NCBI RefSeq assembly: GCF_010093595.1
Contig: NW_022985469.1
Location: 263,048-317,800 of the forward strand
Length of the DNA stretch: 54,753 nucleotides
DNA from: Mytilinidion resinicola
Taxonomy: Eukaryota; Ascomycota; Dothideomycetes; Mytilinidiales; Mytilinidiaceae
Reading direction: 5' to 3'
Position numbers and translations under genes: made by a program. The notes beneath the pieces are model-generated. The model was not told the origin of the DNA. It saw only the letters and a list, made by a program, of their open reading frames with translations, and made no database searches. Positions 45,701 through 54,753 of the stretch are shown here, in pieces. Position 1 is the stretch's first letter. Each line of letters begins with the position of its first letter.

Positions 45701-48116
45701 TTGCTCTATCATTCGCTCGTAAAGACGATCGAGTCCAGGTGGAAACGCGCTTAGTTTAGCAAGGGCCTTCCATCGTGGGATCTTCTCAAGGTTTTGACAG
45801 ACCAAAGCTACCCAGAGGAAGGTGTCATTCGCATGCAAAGATAGATGGCTCAGTACTGCCTCTCGTGTTTTGTTGTCGTATCCCTTTAGCTCTGCCAGCT
45901 GAGATACTTTATGCTGGATAAATATTCCAACAGCTGTGGAAACAGACTCTGCGTTGAGCTCGAGGCATAGCCTCACCTTATGCCCCGCCCTCTCTAGCCG
46001 CTCCTCAATGCCAGGCCAGTTGCGGCTGGAGACGATCCACTTAACTCGAGATGACACAGGGGATATCTGGACGATCAAGTATAGCAGTTTGGGTAAATCT
46101 ACTACGCATTCGTCAAGCGCATCGACAAGTAGGTAGGTATTGTTCAGGTTTGGGTCCTGCAGGATGCTGGTAAAGATCTCAGACAGGGCAGCCCAGGCAT
46201 TCGTATCCTCAAAGAGCGCTTTTCCTGCGTGGTCGTGCTTCTTTCGTATATGCGAGACGAGCGATGGTTGCTGATTAATAAGCAAGTATAGCAGCCCTCG
46301 CAGCACGGCCGTGGCGTTGTTGATTCGCGAATCCGTGGCCTGGCAGAAGAAGTAGGACAGGATATCTGTCTTAGCCATCGACTTCGTGAGCTCATTGACA
46401 ATGCCGCAAAGCAGCATCGTCTTACCCTTGCCGGGATCGCCCTTAATCCACAGCAGTCTGCTCCGCTGGTCGTCACGCCATTGTTGGAAGTCGGAGTTTT
46501 CGAGAATCCAGCAATAAGCGCCCTTTAGCAGTCCGCCTTTAGTGTCTTCAATGCGCTTCTTATCATCACCGGGATCAGTAACGCGCAAGTGTTGGATGCA
46601 TTCCTTGTCTTCTTTCTTGCTGTCAGGTCCGGGAGATGGCACTACTAAAGTTATTATCTGAAAAGCTTAAATAAATGAGACTGATATATTGTCGCTTGAT
46701 GTTATAGAAACAATAAGTGCGAATGCTACGTACGGAAACGAGCTTCAACTACGTCTGGAGCATCACGCTCAAATTGTAACAACTTGTCCCGCGCGCTAGT
46801 ATACCCTCGGTCCCACTTAGCATCAAACTTAACAATCATCGAATGGTCTGCGTCTAGGGGGATCTTGTCCTCTATAGAGTCCGGCAGCTGGAGAAGAGCA
46901 GAGTCGGTATCCACAGCCGTAACGAAGCTGCCTGTCCGCTTCCAGCATTTGCTTTCGCTGTCCTGTCACATACTGTCAGCAGGCTGCTATGGTTTAATAG
47001 GCTCCTAGGATTATACCCATTCAAGCTGCCTGGTCTGTCCCGTCTCATAGAAACTTACGACCTTTCGGTCCCGGATAAGATTCTTGAAATCCACCAGCTG
47101 ATCCGCGAGCAAACTAGACTTGGATCGGATCTGCTCCAGCAGCGCGCCTCGCGGATGCTTGTCCTGTCCAGCCAGCATCTTCTGGATATCGTCTACCACT
47201 AGGCCCTTATGCGGGATCCCGAACAGAAGCATGCCGTATGTAGCTTTGTAGAGAGACGCTATTGTTGGGTGGTCGTTTTCGTGTGTCTGCACTGCCTTGA
47301 CCAGGCACTGTGCCGCTGTTTAGCCTCGGGCATACATAAGTCCTAGCAGACGACCTACATGAGCTAGTATAATACCGCCAAAGCTGTGCGCGATAAAGAA
47401 CAGCGGCCGCTTTCTTAGCTAGCGCGTTAAGCCGTTAGTTTCATATTCCCGCTTTTATGGCAGCATGTTGCTATAGGCCTACCTCCTCTGTGTTCCTAAC
47501 CTTCTTAAGCTCCTCCATTAGTTCCCGGCTGTAGTCCATAATTGTGTTAATCCCATAGCTCGACAGCTTCGAGTTGTAGCCGTAGATCATTGTGCGGCAG
47601 TGTGGCAGGTCCTTGGACACGAAGTCGCGCAGCCACATGCGCCCAAGGTTTCCCTTTCCCCTCCATGAGCCGTATGCGTGTCCGTCAAGGCCCGTGATAG
47701 CGATAATACTGCGCAGCAGGTTAGAGACAACAGACATGGTTCCCTTGCAGGGGAAATGATACTTACTCGGCAGTGACTGGCGAGTCTGCCTTTGGCGTGT
47801 ACAGCTGCGTGAACCCGAAAAAGTGCTGGTCGAAGTTGATGTCCTCGTCGCCCGTCTCAACCTGCCAGTCGCCCAGCGGGTTGTCCTTCAGGTCGGACAG
47901 GAATGCAGGCACTCCGCCGTGGAACTCGACCAGCGCAACTTTTTCCTTATTGTCGTAGCAAGAGCGCACAATAGCCGCGTGAAAAGTTGGCTTCGATTGC
48001 TCATCCTCTGCTAGGTTGTCGATGGCAGCCTTCAGCCACGTAGCCAGCTCGTCGTCGGGCTGCGAGGCTGGCAGGCCTGTGACGCGGAAGACGGGGCCCT
48101 TCCTCCTAGCGGCCAT
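42748..48116 (-). CDS. NOD-like receptor: SesB-like hydrolase, NACHT, WD40 repeats
   Basis: Predicted as complement(join(42748..45036, 45092..46641, 46734..46962, 47017..47418, 47483..47708, 47767..48116)); all five GT-AG introns (55-92 bp) keep phase. About 1,680 codons. The N-terminal part is a SesB-type serine hydrolase (IIAITGLDGHAYGSW, then nucleophile Ser204 in IAHSFGG). The NACHT ATPase has Walker A GDPGKGKT (46418-46441) and Walker B LLVDALDEC (46106-46132). WD40 repeats of 42 aa follow: two before and six after an assembly gap. Such STAND proteins are cytosolic receptors that oligomerise on ligand binding and trigger cell death or self/non-self recognition. An in-frame TAA at 47320-47322 (codon 225) falls within the hydrolase domain and fits a single C-to-T change from CAA. 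The gene may be a pseudogene, a polymorphic null, or carry a sequence error. Confidence 0.85.
43849..44564. other. Assembly gap (716 N) inside the WD40 repeats
   Basis: The N run sits between near-identical 126-bp WD40 units. 716 is not the length expected for a whole number of units between the two edges (612 for five or 738 for six), so the gap size is probably an estimate and the repeat number is unknown. Any open frame crossing it is an artefact. Confidence 0.97.
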
Positions 48117-48558
48117 GCCGGTGAGGGGGTCTAGGTGTGAACAATCAAGTCGGTGAGCGGAAGGTCAGTTGCATTATGGAGCTGGAGGCGGCGGACGCGG
48201 CTATGCTGGTCTGTAGGCAAGGCTGAGCGCAGGATTAGCCGTGGGCAGCGTTGAGGCCTGGCCGCTTATCTATCGATAGCGACCGCACGTGCCATAGAAT
48301 TCCAGCATTGGCCCGTGCTGCCAACGAGACCACCTGTTTCCCATCTCCATTATCCAGTGTGTCGGCGCCCGATACATCGGAACTTAATATATCTACGAAG
48401 CAGTATTATCTCGCGTATACCATACAACCAGGGCCAACCGCTTTGCCATTCGTCTTCGTTTGTTATATTTGACAAAACACCTGGCTAAGGCTCCTCTTCA
48501 AATGGTCAAACACATCCGTGTTTTTGACCCAATACTGTTTGCTGCTAAGTAATCCGCA
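48117..48558. promoter_or_regulatory. Shared divergent promoter region
   Basis: The 442 bp between the start codons of the receptor gene (minus) and the DUF6601-like gene (plus) must hold both promoters. No TATA box or known operator stands out. Confidence 0.4.
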
Positions 48559-49611
48559 ATGGATAGAGGGACACGAAAGTCAGTAAAGCAAGGGAGCATG
48601 TAATCAGCTTAGACTAACACTCATACTAGTGATTCATCTGCGAAAAAGCTTACACCACTGGTATCGAAAACCAACCCGCTTGACCCCGCCGCTTCAACAT
48701 TGCACAACCGTAGAGCCTTGTATCCCGCAATAACCTTTAAAGGGGGCAAAGTGTTGCGACCAAATAGAGAGCCATGGACTTCTCTAGCCCTCGAGTTGAA
48801 GACACCAAGACTCAATGATATTCATCAGCACCTTTGGCTTGCAGGCCTCCCGGCTGCTGCACGGCCTTTGCACAGGCAAAAGCTGCTAGGACGCAACATC
48901 CTAGTTACTGAAGATCCAGATGAGCATCTTGTATGGTTTGAATTGGATATTTTCATCAAACCTTTGCCCGATTTCCTTCTTGACTGGAATTTCTGGAACG
49001 ACAGTTTATGCCTGGATCAAGGGTTGCATGAAGCCGCATGCGGCTTGCTATTGTCCTATGCATGGCTTGTACGGCACAAAAGCGACCTCGATATCGCAAA
49101 AGAATTAGGTCTGTTATCGAAGAATATGGAATGGTCTAAGTGGGTTGAGTTCATAGATACCTTTCTGGACAACATCAACTGCGAGACCATGAGCGACGTC
49201 AACAAACGGTATAAATATGGAGAACTGCGATTAAGTCGGCTTAATGCTATATACAGGCTTGCTCCACCTACGTATTCTCTTCGTAATCTTGTTCGAGGAT
49301 ATCAAAGCGGATCGACCTGGTACAGAGCCTTCTTTGAGCGCCACTTTAAATGGATACTGGCGGGTTTTGCTATTGTCTCTGTCCTCCTGTCGGCGCTACA
49401 GGTGGGCCTTGCAACCTCGATGTTACAAAGCAATGGATCATTCCAAAGTGCCTCATACGGATTTACTATAGCCTACTTAGTAGCCGTGGTGACGAGTGTG
49501 ATTGTGGTCTTTTTGGTATGGCTGGGGTTGTTTTGTTATCACTTGTTAGTTACTTGGCGGAATGACAGAGCGGTAAACTGTAGGAGGCTGGCTGGAGTGT
49601 CCTTTCCATAA
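48559..49611 (+). CDS. DUF6601-like membrane protein
   Basis: Predicted as join(48559..48578, 48630..49611), 333 aa. The long frame from 48700 begins with TTG, not ATG. A 51-bp intron (GTCAGT donor, a CTAAC branch-like site and ACTAG acceptor) links it to an ATG at 48559. The donor is slightly weak; GTAAAG three bases downstream would break the frame. The N-terminal two-thirds are soluble, with blocks ARPLHRQKLLGRNI, FIKPLPDFLLDWNFW and YKYGELRLSRLNAIYR. Two hydrophobic segments near residues 247-269 and 284-314 suggest a C-terminal membrane anchor. The pattern resembles the fungal DUF6601 family from memory. Function is unknown. The gene is divergent from the receptor gene 442 bp away. Confidence 0.75.
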
Positions 49612-49865
49612 TCAAATTCTCGAAATTTTAGCTAGTATACTGGTATTCTAGGTAGCTTGTGTAGTGATATTTTCTATCAGGTGACGAGCCAACGTGCGAG
49701 CCATAAGGCTCGTACGGGCGCCCACGGGGCGATGGCCGGCACCTGGCAGTGCAACTAGTATTTATATTATTCTACACAGCTCGATTGGCGTTCCGCCAAT
49801 CACTCGCTTACCTTTTAGTTTGTGCTGGCGCAGTGGTGTAGAGCTTCGCCCTCACATTTTCCCCC
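49612..49865. other. 3' flank with a tRNA A-box-like sequence
   Basis: TGGCGCAGTGG at 49826-49836 matches the consensus of a pol III A box, and CTTTTTAG lies about 40 bp downstream. No B box or full cloverleaf was found, so this may be a tRNA-derived repeat fragment rather than a tRNA gene. Confidence 0.35.
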
Positions 49866-49911
49866 TTCTTATTTTCTTTTTAGTCTCTATTTCATAGAGA
49901 GGGCCGGGGAT
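49866..49911 (-). repeat. 46-bp inverted repeat, right copy
   Basis: Reverse complement of 42676-42721 at 44 of 46 positions. It lies 254 bp beyond the stop of the DUF6601-like gene. ACCTG at 49914-49918 lies two bases outside. Confidence 0.85.
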
Positions 49912-49921
49912 TAACCTGCAT

Positions 49922-50560
49922 GTTCTAATAGGGCCAGTGATCTTATTAGACTGGAGAATTTTGGAGGTAGAGTGGAGTAGAGTAGAGCGCTAAACTGTAT
50001 TAGGCTAGGGTTAAACCTTAATAAGAAACCACTAGGCCGAAAACACTTTCCAGTGGAATAGATTAGACCCCTCGCTCCACTCCACTCCAATCTAATAAGA
50101 TCACTAAATAGGGGCAGCATATGTTCTAGGTATATTTGGAGGGAGACCTTGCGCCAGTACCTGGCTGGCTCGGTCTATATTATAGCGATAGAGGCACGAA
50201 TAAGAAAAGCACGATAGACAGGCGGCAACAGACATGTAACAACAATAAACGGCCAAAAATAGCTAGCATATAACCGTCTATAGATGTTTCTAAAAGAGCG
50301 CTATATATTAAGTTAGTTAGGCATAGCGTAGAATATAATACAACTAACTGGATATCTAATACCGCGCTAAACGCTTATGCCAAAATACGTTGCGTACCCC
50401 CTTACGCGGATAAATCCGGAATATATCCTTCTAAGAGCTTAGTACTCTTAAAATTTAAATATATCTTTTTTTAACCTAAAACTATTAATTTAGTGCTCCG
50501 AATTTTAGAAATTTATAGATAGTTGTGGTGTAGCAGGGATACAGCGCTAATATAGTTCTA
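49922..50560 (+). repeat. Dispersed repeat X, copy 2, split by a MITE
   Basis: Same repeat as 34375-34832, more RIP-mutated. The 172-bp MITE at 49935-50106 interrupts it after GTTCTAATAGGG. Copy 2 also has about 25 extra bases near 50500. The sequence after 50560 is unlike that after copy 1. Confidence 0.65.
49935..50106. mobile_element. 172-bp hAT-like MITE in repeat X
   Basis: The ends are CAGTGATCTTATTAGA and its near-perfect inverse TCTAATAAGATCACTA; the last base fits a G-to-A change. Flanks AATAGGGC (49927-49934) and AATAGGGG (50107-50114) match in 7 of 8 positions. Termini starting CAGTG with an 8-bp duplication are typical of hAT elements. Non-coding. Confidence 0.75.
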
Positions 50561-50562
50561 AA

Positions 50563-50920
50563 TACTCTAAAAAAACGACTAATAGTATAATTAAAGCGAT
50601 GTATTTTTTTGGCTGTATACTAATTTCCTAGGCAGAAATAGCTAAAAAATTACAATACACTAATTATAACTCGATAGAATCGCGAGGGGGAGAGTAAAAT
50701 ATCTAAGTAATATATTTCGTGCGGTATAGGGGGTTATGCGCTATATAAGGGGGGACGTTAGATACTCTAAAAGGAATAATTAGCGGTATAATTAAAAGTA
50801 TTATATTTTTTTTTTGGCTGTATACTAGGGATAAATATATAAAGAAAATAGTGTACTAATTATAACTTAATAGAATCGCGAGGAAAAGTTAATATACCTA
50901 AATATAAGGGAAAAGTGCAC
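50563..50920. repeat. 200-bp tandem duplication
   Basis: TACTCTAA recurs at 50563 and 50763, followed in both by GGCTGTATACTA and TAGAATCGCGAGG at matching offsets. The unit is about 200 bp and the second copy is somewhat shortened and mutated. Unknown class, AT-rich. Confidence 0.65.
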
Positions 50921-53900
50921 AGCAGGGAGCTTATAGATAGAATTAACGATATTTATATATTAAGAAACAAATCCTTAAGGAATTATAATATATAGCCTAG
51001 GGCTATATATACCCCGGCCTAAGCGAGCACGTGACTTGCAGAGGCCTAGCAGGCTATACGCCTGCGCAGGTAAGCTGTATAAATTAGAAAGGATATATCT
51101 ATATCCTATTTAGTAGCTATATACTATAGGTGCTCCGGTTACCTTATACTATATAAAAGATTTATTCCGGTATAAAGGGCTTTCTACTACCTAGAAGGGG
51201 CTTTACTATCTAAAGTGCTTAATTCGGGTAGAATATACTAGATTTCCATCGGATATAGCCTATATACACCTACTTCCAGGCCTGTTCTATACTATAGGTA
51301 TCGCAAGTAGCTTTAGTTAGCTAAGATTCGGAATTTAAAACTTCTATTAAGCTATCTAAAAGTAGTCCTTTATTATATAGGAATTATTAACTGCATAATA
51401 ATTACTATTACTATACTAATTAAATTTAGAGATACTAATTATTAACTACTGCCTTTAAATAATAGTATATTTATTATTAGGGTAGGTCCGGCAGTGCTTA
51501 AAGTATATCCAGTGGCGTTTCTTATTATTAAAGGGTGTAAACCGGCCGAATAGCAAGATAGGTTATATTATATACTGGCGACGCTAAAACCAAACGGCGT
51601 ATAGGTAACATGTATAAAAGTTAAGGATTTAACAGCATATCCGGTAATTATTTTATACTTTGCGGTGGTAAGGCTTAGTATTCCTAATCCTATTAAGCCA
51701 CTAAATTTAAGATAGATTATTGCTTTTAGTTAACTAAAAGAAGGCATACTAGAAGTTGCTAGGGTAGGATTTTTCTTATTAAGCTATAAGTCTGCTATAA
51801 TAGTCCTACTTACTAAAATAACGCAGAGGTATATAGGTTTAAAGATATATATATTAGTCTAATATATCTTTATATAATACTAGGTCCGCATCTAAAGAAG
51901 AAAATATAGAAGTAATAGAGCTATCTAGCAGCTAAACGCTAGAAGACCGGAAAAGGGTTTTTTTTAAAGCCTAAATAGGATATAAAGATCTAAATACCTA
52001 TTCCGGCTCTTAATAGAAGATATAAATCGGATACTTCTAAAGTGTAATTAATACTTAAGACCTTCTTTATAAGCAATTAAATAGCAAGCTATATTTTAGA
52101 ACCTTTTATTAGTAACTTTATAGTCTAACGCAATAGTATAAACTAGTTAATATAGCCACGCAACTTCTTTCCCTTTCCCCTAAACCTATAGAGAGGTATA
52201 AAAAGCAGGAACCTTATAGTAGTACTAGTTTATTAGCCGGTGGCAATGCTAGCTTACTAGCTAGTAATACCAACTTATTAGCCGGCGGTAATACCGATTT
52301 ATTAGCTGGCAATAGTACCGCTTTGCATGTAGAAGCTCTTATAAAGGAAATACTTAATATAGAAGATTAGGAGCCTTAGAAGATGCTTAGATTTAAGGAT
52401 TAAAATTAAGATAAATAGATTATAATCTTAAGTAATTAAGCTTATATAGTTTTAGAGGGTAAAGGTAATAATATAGTAAAAGCTTTTAATAGTAAGTATA
52501 GCAACTTTGCAATAATTACAGACTAACTATTATTTAGAGCTTTTTAAGGCTGCACAGGCTATAGGTATAAATTATAAGATAGTATAGTTCTTTAAGCTAG
52601 TAAAAAGTATTATTAAAATAGATAACCTAAAAAGACTTCTTAGAGTTAAAGACGGAGATAATAGTTCGATAAAGCGTGAGAAATATATCTGTTAAGCCTA
52701 TGCTATTATTAGCGTAATAGATATAAGGTGGGATAAAGTTCTTAATAGTAAGTAAAGCACTTGTTTTTATAACTTCTGCGTACTAACTATTATTAAGAAC
52801 TTAATAAAGCTGCGAACGCCGAAGGCGTAGACTAGAAGTCTATTAACAATATCGACACTTTTTTAGGCGAGTTAGTAAAGGAGCTCCTCCGAGGAGAGCT
52901 TAATAATATAATAGAGACTAATAAAATTAACCTCCCTTCTTCTTCTGCGAAGATTATAGAGTTGTTAAAAGGCGCGATTCTATATATTAGAGACCTTATT
53001 AAAAACCCTAGTAATAGTTATCCTAAAGTATTTCTTCGGCTTATTAACAAGGATATTAATAAGGAAATAAAAAAGAAAATTAAGGAAATAATAGATAAAA
53101 CAATAGATAGAACTAAAAGAAATATAATAGATAATTAATATAAAATTAATTATACCCGAATAAGAGATTGTATAAAGCGAGGCAAACCCTATATAAACCG
53201 CGCGAAAACTAATCCAGCTAATTAAAATACACTACTTTAGGCTTAAATAATATAAAATAGTCTAAATATAGAGGCTAAGTAAAAGCATTACCCTTAGAGA
53301 TTTAATCTCTACCTTAAGCTTATAAAACTAAAGGGGTATAAAGTATAACTAAGCGAGAGCACCTAGTAAAGCTAAGCTAGACCTTTACTCCCGGGATTCT
53401 ATAGCTATACTCTACTGCCTGGATATAAACTCTATAAAACTATAAATAGAAATCCTTCTAGTATTTTTAAATGCGGAAAAAATAGTAGAGGGATAACTTA
53501 CTAATTCCTGCTTAAAAAAAAGTCTAGCAACAGCAGACGTGTTTTTAACTTAGTAGCAGCTAGTTTATTTAGCAAAGGAGCCGCAGTAAAATATAAGGCC
53601 GAGCCCAACGCTGTAGTATATAAGAAGGGTACTACTAATAACTTAGAGGGTAAAAAAGTCTCGGATATATAAATTAGTTAGGTAGGCTTTATTCTAAGAG
53701 ATTAAAGTAGAAAACCTAAAGGCGGGTGGATATGCCCTCCCCGGACGTTAGTAGCAGTTAATTTTAACAGAAATCCCGAAAATATGTAAATATACTCTAG
53801 GTTAACGCTTTAGGCAAAATTTACCAAGAAAGAAATTAATAGGCAAATTCAAGACTACTACCGGCAAGCGGGATATAACGCCTTATAGAAAAAAAGATCT

Positions 53901-54561
53901 TTAAAAGTCTATATTAATAATAAAGAGGATAAAGAGGATAAAGGGTATATATCTCTAGGATATAAAGATACTAAGGTTGAAAGTATTGCTTCTAAAGCTA
54001 AAAAGGAGGGTAGTTAGCAGAGTAGTATAGAGGCTAAGGAGAAATATTTAATAACGGAGTTAGCTATACTTTATACTCGGTTCCGGAAATTAGGATAATA
54101 GAAGATATTAAAGCTATATTAATTATTTCTTACCTTCTTCTACTTCTATTTCAACACTTATTTTTCTAATATTTATTTAGTACTATAGACCCTTACGTTC
54201 TATTTTCCGCACAGTTATTCGTTATATTTCGCCTAGATCTTAACACTTATTTATTTCCTTTATTTTAATATTTCCTTTCCTCTGCTCTAAAGATTGTTCT
54301 CTTTAAATTAATTCTTTGCTTTAGCTCTTTAATTATTCGCTTAATACATGTTATATATTTCCTTATTTAGTAGTCTTTAGTATTAATACTCTAAAATAAA
54401 CTGTATAAAGTACTTAATTATATGCACCCTAGTTATATTATCCTAACTTTTCTATCCAAATATATTCTTACCTTATATAAGGACTCGATAGGTAAACAGC
54501 AATTAGAAAGGGTTGCATTGCTACGCTATAGAAGTTGTAATATAAAGCGTGGTGTAGCGGC
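50921..54561. other. Unclassified AT-rich, RIP-like block
   Basis: About 3.6 kb with no long open frame. Protein-like stretches can be read through stops on the plus strand, for example VIDIRWDKVLNSK near 52720 and KVQLSEST-like pieces near 53340, so it was probably coding before decay. I cannot match it to gypsy, copia, LINE or DDE families. Contains a 24-bp tandem repeat at 52227-52322. Confidence 0.45.
52227..52322 (+). repeat. 24-bp tandem repeat, four copies, coding-like
   Basis: Four 24-bp units encode SLLAGGNA, SLLASNTN, LLAGGNTD and LLAGNSTA in one open frame. The period is a multiple of three and the repeat reads as an 8-residue motif, suggesting it belonged to a real protein before decay. 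Confidence 0.65.
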
Positions 54562-54753
54562 TGTCACGGTATTGATTATGGCCTCCCTCTAAGCATCAAT
54601 CCCCTGACACCTTGTTGCCGCATACGTGCGCACGCGTGCGCCACGCGCCTGCCACCTGATTCCCGATTCTGTTAGGGCCACGCGCTATGTGCGAGCCCCT
54701 TTTCTCGTCCTGTATATAGCCTGGCTCCCGTCCCTAATTCAATTCGGCATCTT
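54562..54753 (+). repeat. LTR of the 295-bp family, cut by the window end
   Basis: Starts TGTCACGGTATTGATTATGG and follows solo LTR 1 (reversed) closely for all 192 visible bases, with only a few differences. Nearly free of RIP-like change although it directly follows an AT-rich block. Whether it is solo or the 5' LTR of a full element cannot be seen. Confidence 0.88.

Noticed and set aside
49750..49870. Possible tRNA gene around the A-box-like TGGCGCAGTGG
   Set aside because: No B box, no cloverleaf and no anticodon arm could be folded by eye.
12865..54753. CRISPR-like or prokaryotic defence arrays among the repeats
   Set aside because: All regular repeats are LTRs, transposon ends, WD40 units or simple tandem repeats, and the gene structure is clearly fungal.

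Overview
The window looks like a piece of a filamentous ascomycete (Pezizomycotina) genome. The evidence is many 47-92 bp GT-AG introns, a Zn(II)2Cys6 regulator, a GH71-type alpha-glucanase relic, a NACHT-WD40 NOD-like receptor gene, a DUF6601-like gene, and long AT-rich stretches in which retrotransposons have been converted to TA-rich sequence in the way repeat-induced point mutation (RIP) does. No species is assigned.

Layout. 1-12.75 kb is normal-GC genic DNA: a broken GH71 glucanase gene (1-3790), an intact 2-oxoglutarate/Fe(II) dioxygenase (4449-5609), a coiled-coil gene with one in-frame stop and one frameshift (6457-7754), an intact three-exon Zn2Cys6 transcription factor on the minus strand (7841-9496), about 1.6 kb with no supported gene, and an intact four-exon zinc-dependent (R,R)-butanediol/sorbitol-type dehydrogenase (11094-12335).

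12.75-42 kb is a nested transposon block. A pogo/Fot1-like transposase relic starts at 12753 and is split by two 295-bp solo LTRs (target duplications CCACC and ACTAG) and by gypsy copy A (13907-19876, 410-bp LTRs, duplication ATTAT). A second gypsy family, C (20346-33791, 249-bp LTRs), is split by a 1,849-bp pogo-like element F (21195-23043, TA duplication) and by gypsy copy B (24557-30526, same family and same length as A but inverted, duplication AAAGG). An LTR relic related to the solo LTRs follows, then an unclassified repeat X, then copia element D (35455-41364, 198-bp LTRs, duplication TCCTT). D carries a 290-bp unclassified insertion with a 9-bp duplication. RIP-like decay covers most of this block, but its edges (near 13250, 33000 and 38980) fall inside elements, so the 3' ends of C and D are nearly unmutated.

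42-50 kb is a genic island: a divergent pair made of a SesB-like hydrolase/NACHT/WD40 receptor gene (42748-48116, minus; one premature stop and an assembly gap in its near-identical WD40 repeats) and a DUF6601-like membrane protein gene (48559-49611, plus). The pair is bracketed by 46-bp inverted repeats matching at 44 of 46 positions. 50-54.5 kb holds a second copy of repeat X, carrying a 172-bp hAT-like MITE, and about 4 kb of AT-rich sequence I could not classify. The window ends inside a third, nearly unmutated copy of the 295-bp LTR.

No rRNA, tRNA, CRISPR array or prokaryotic-style operon was seen. The genes look like independent fungal genes in a transposon-rich compartment rather than one pathway. 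All intron and family assignments were made by eye from translations and were not tested by search.
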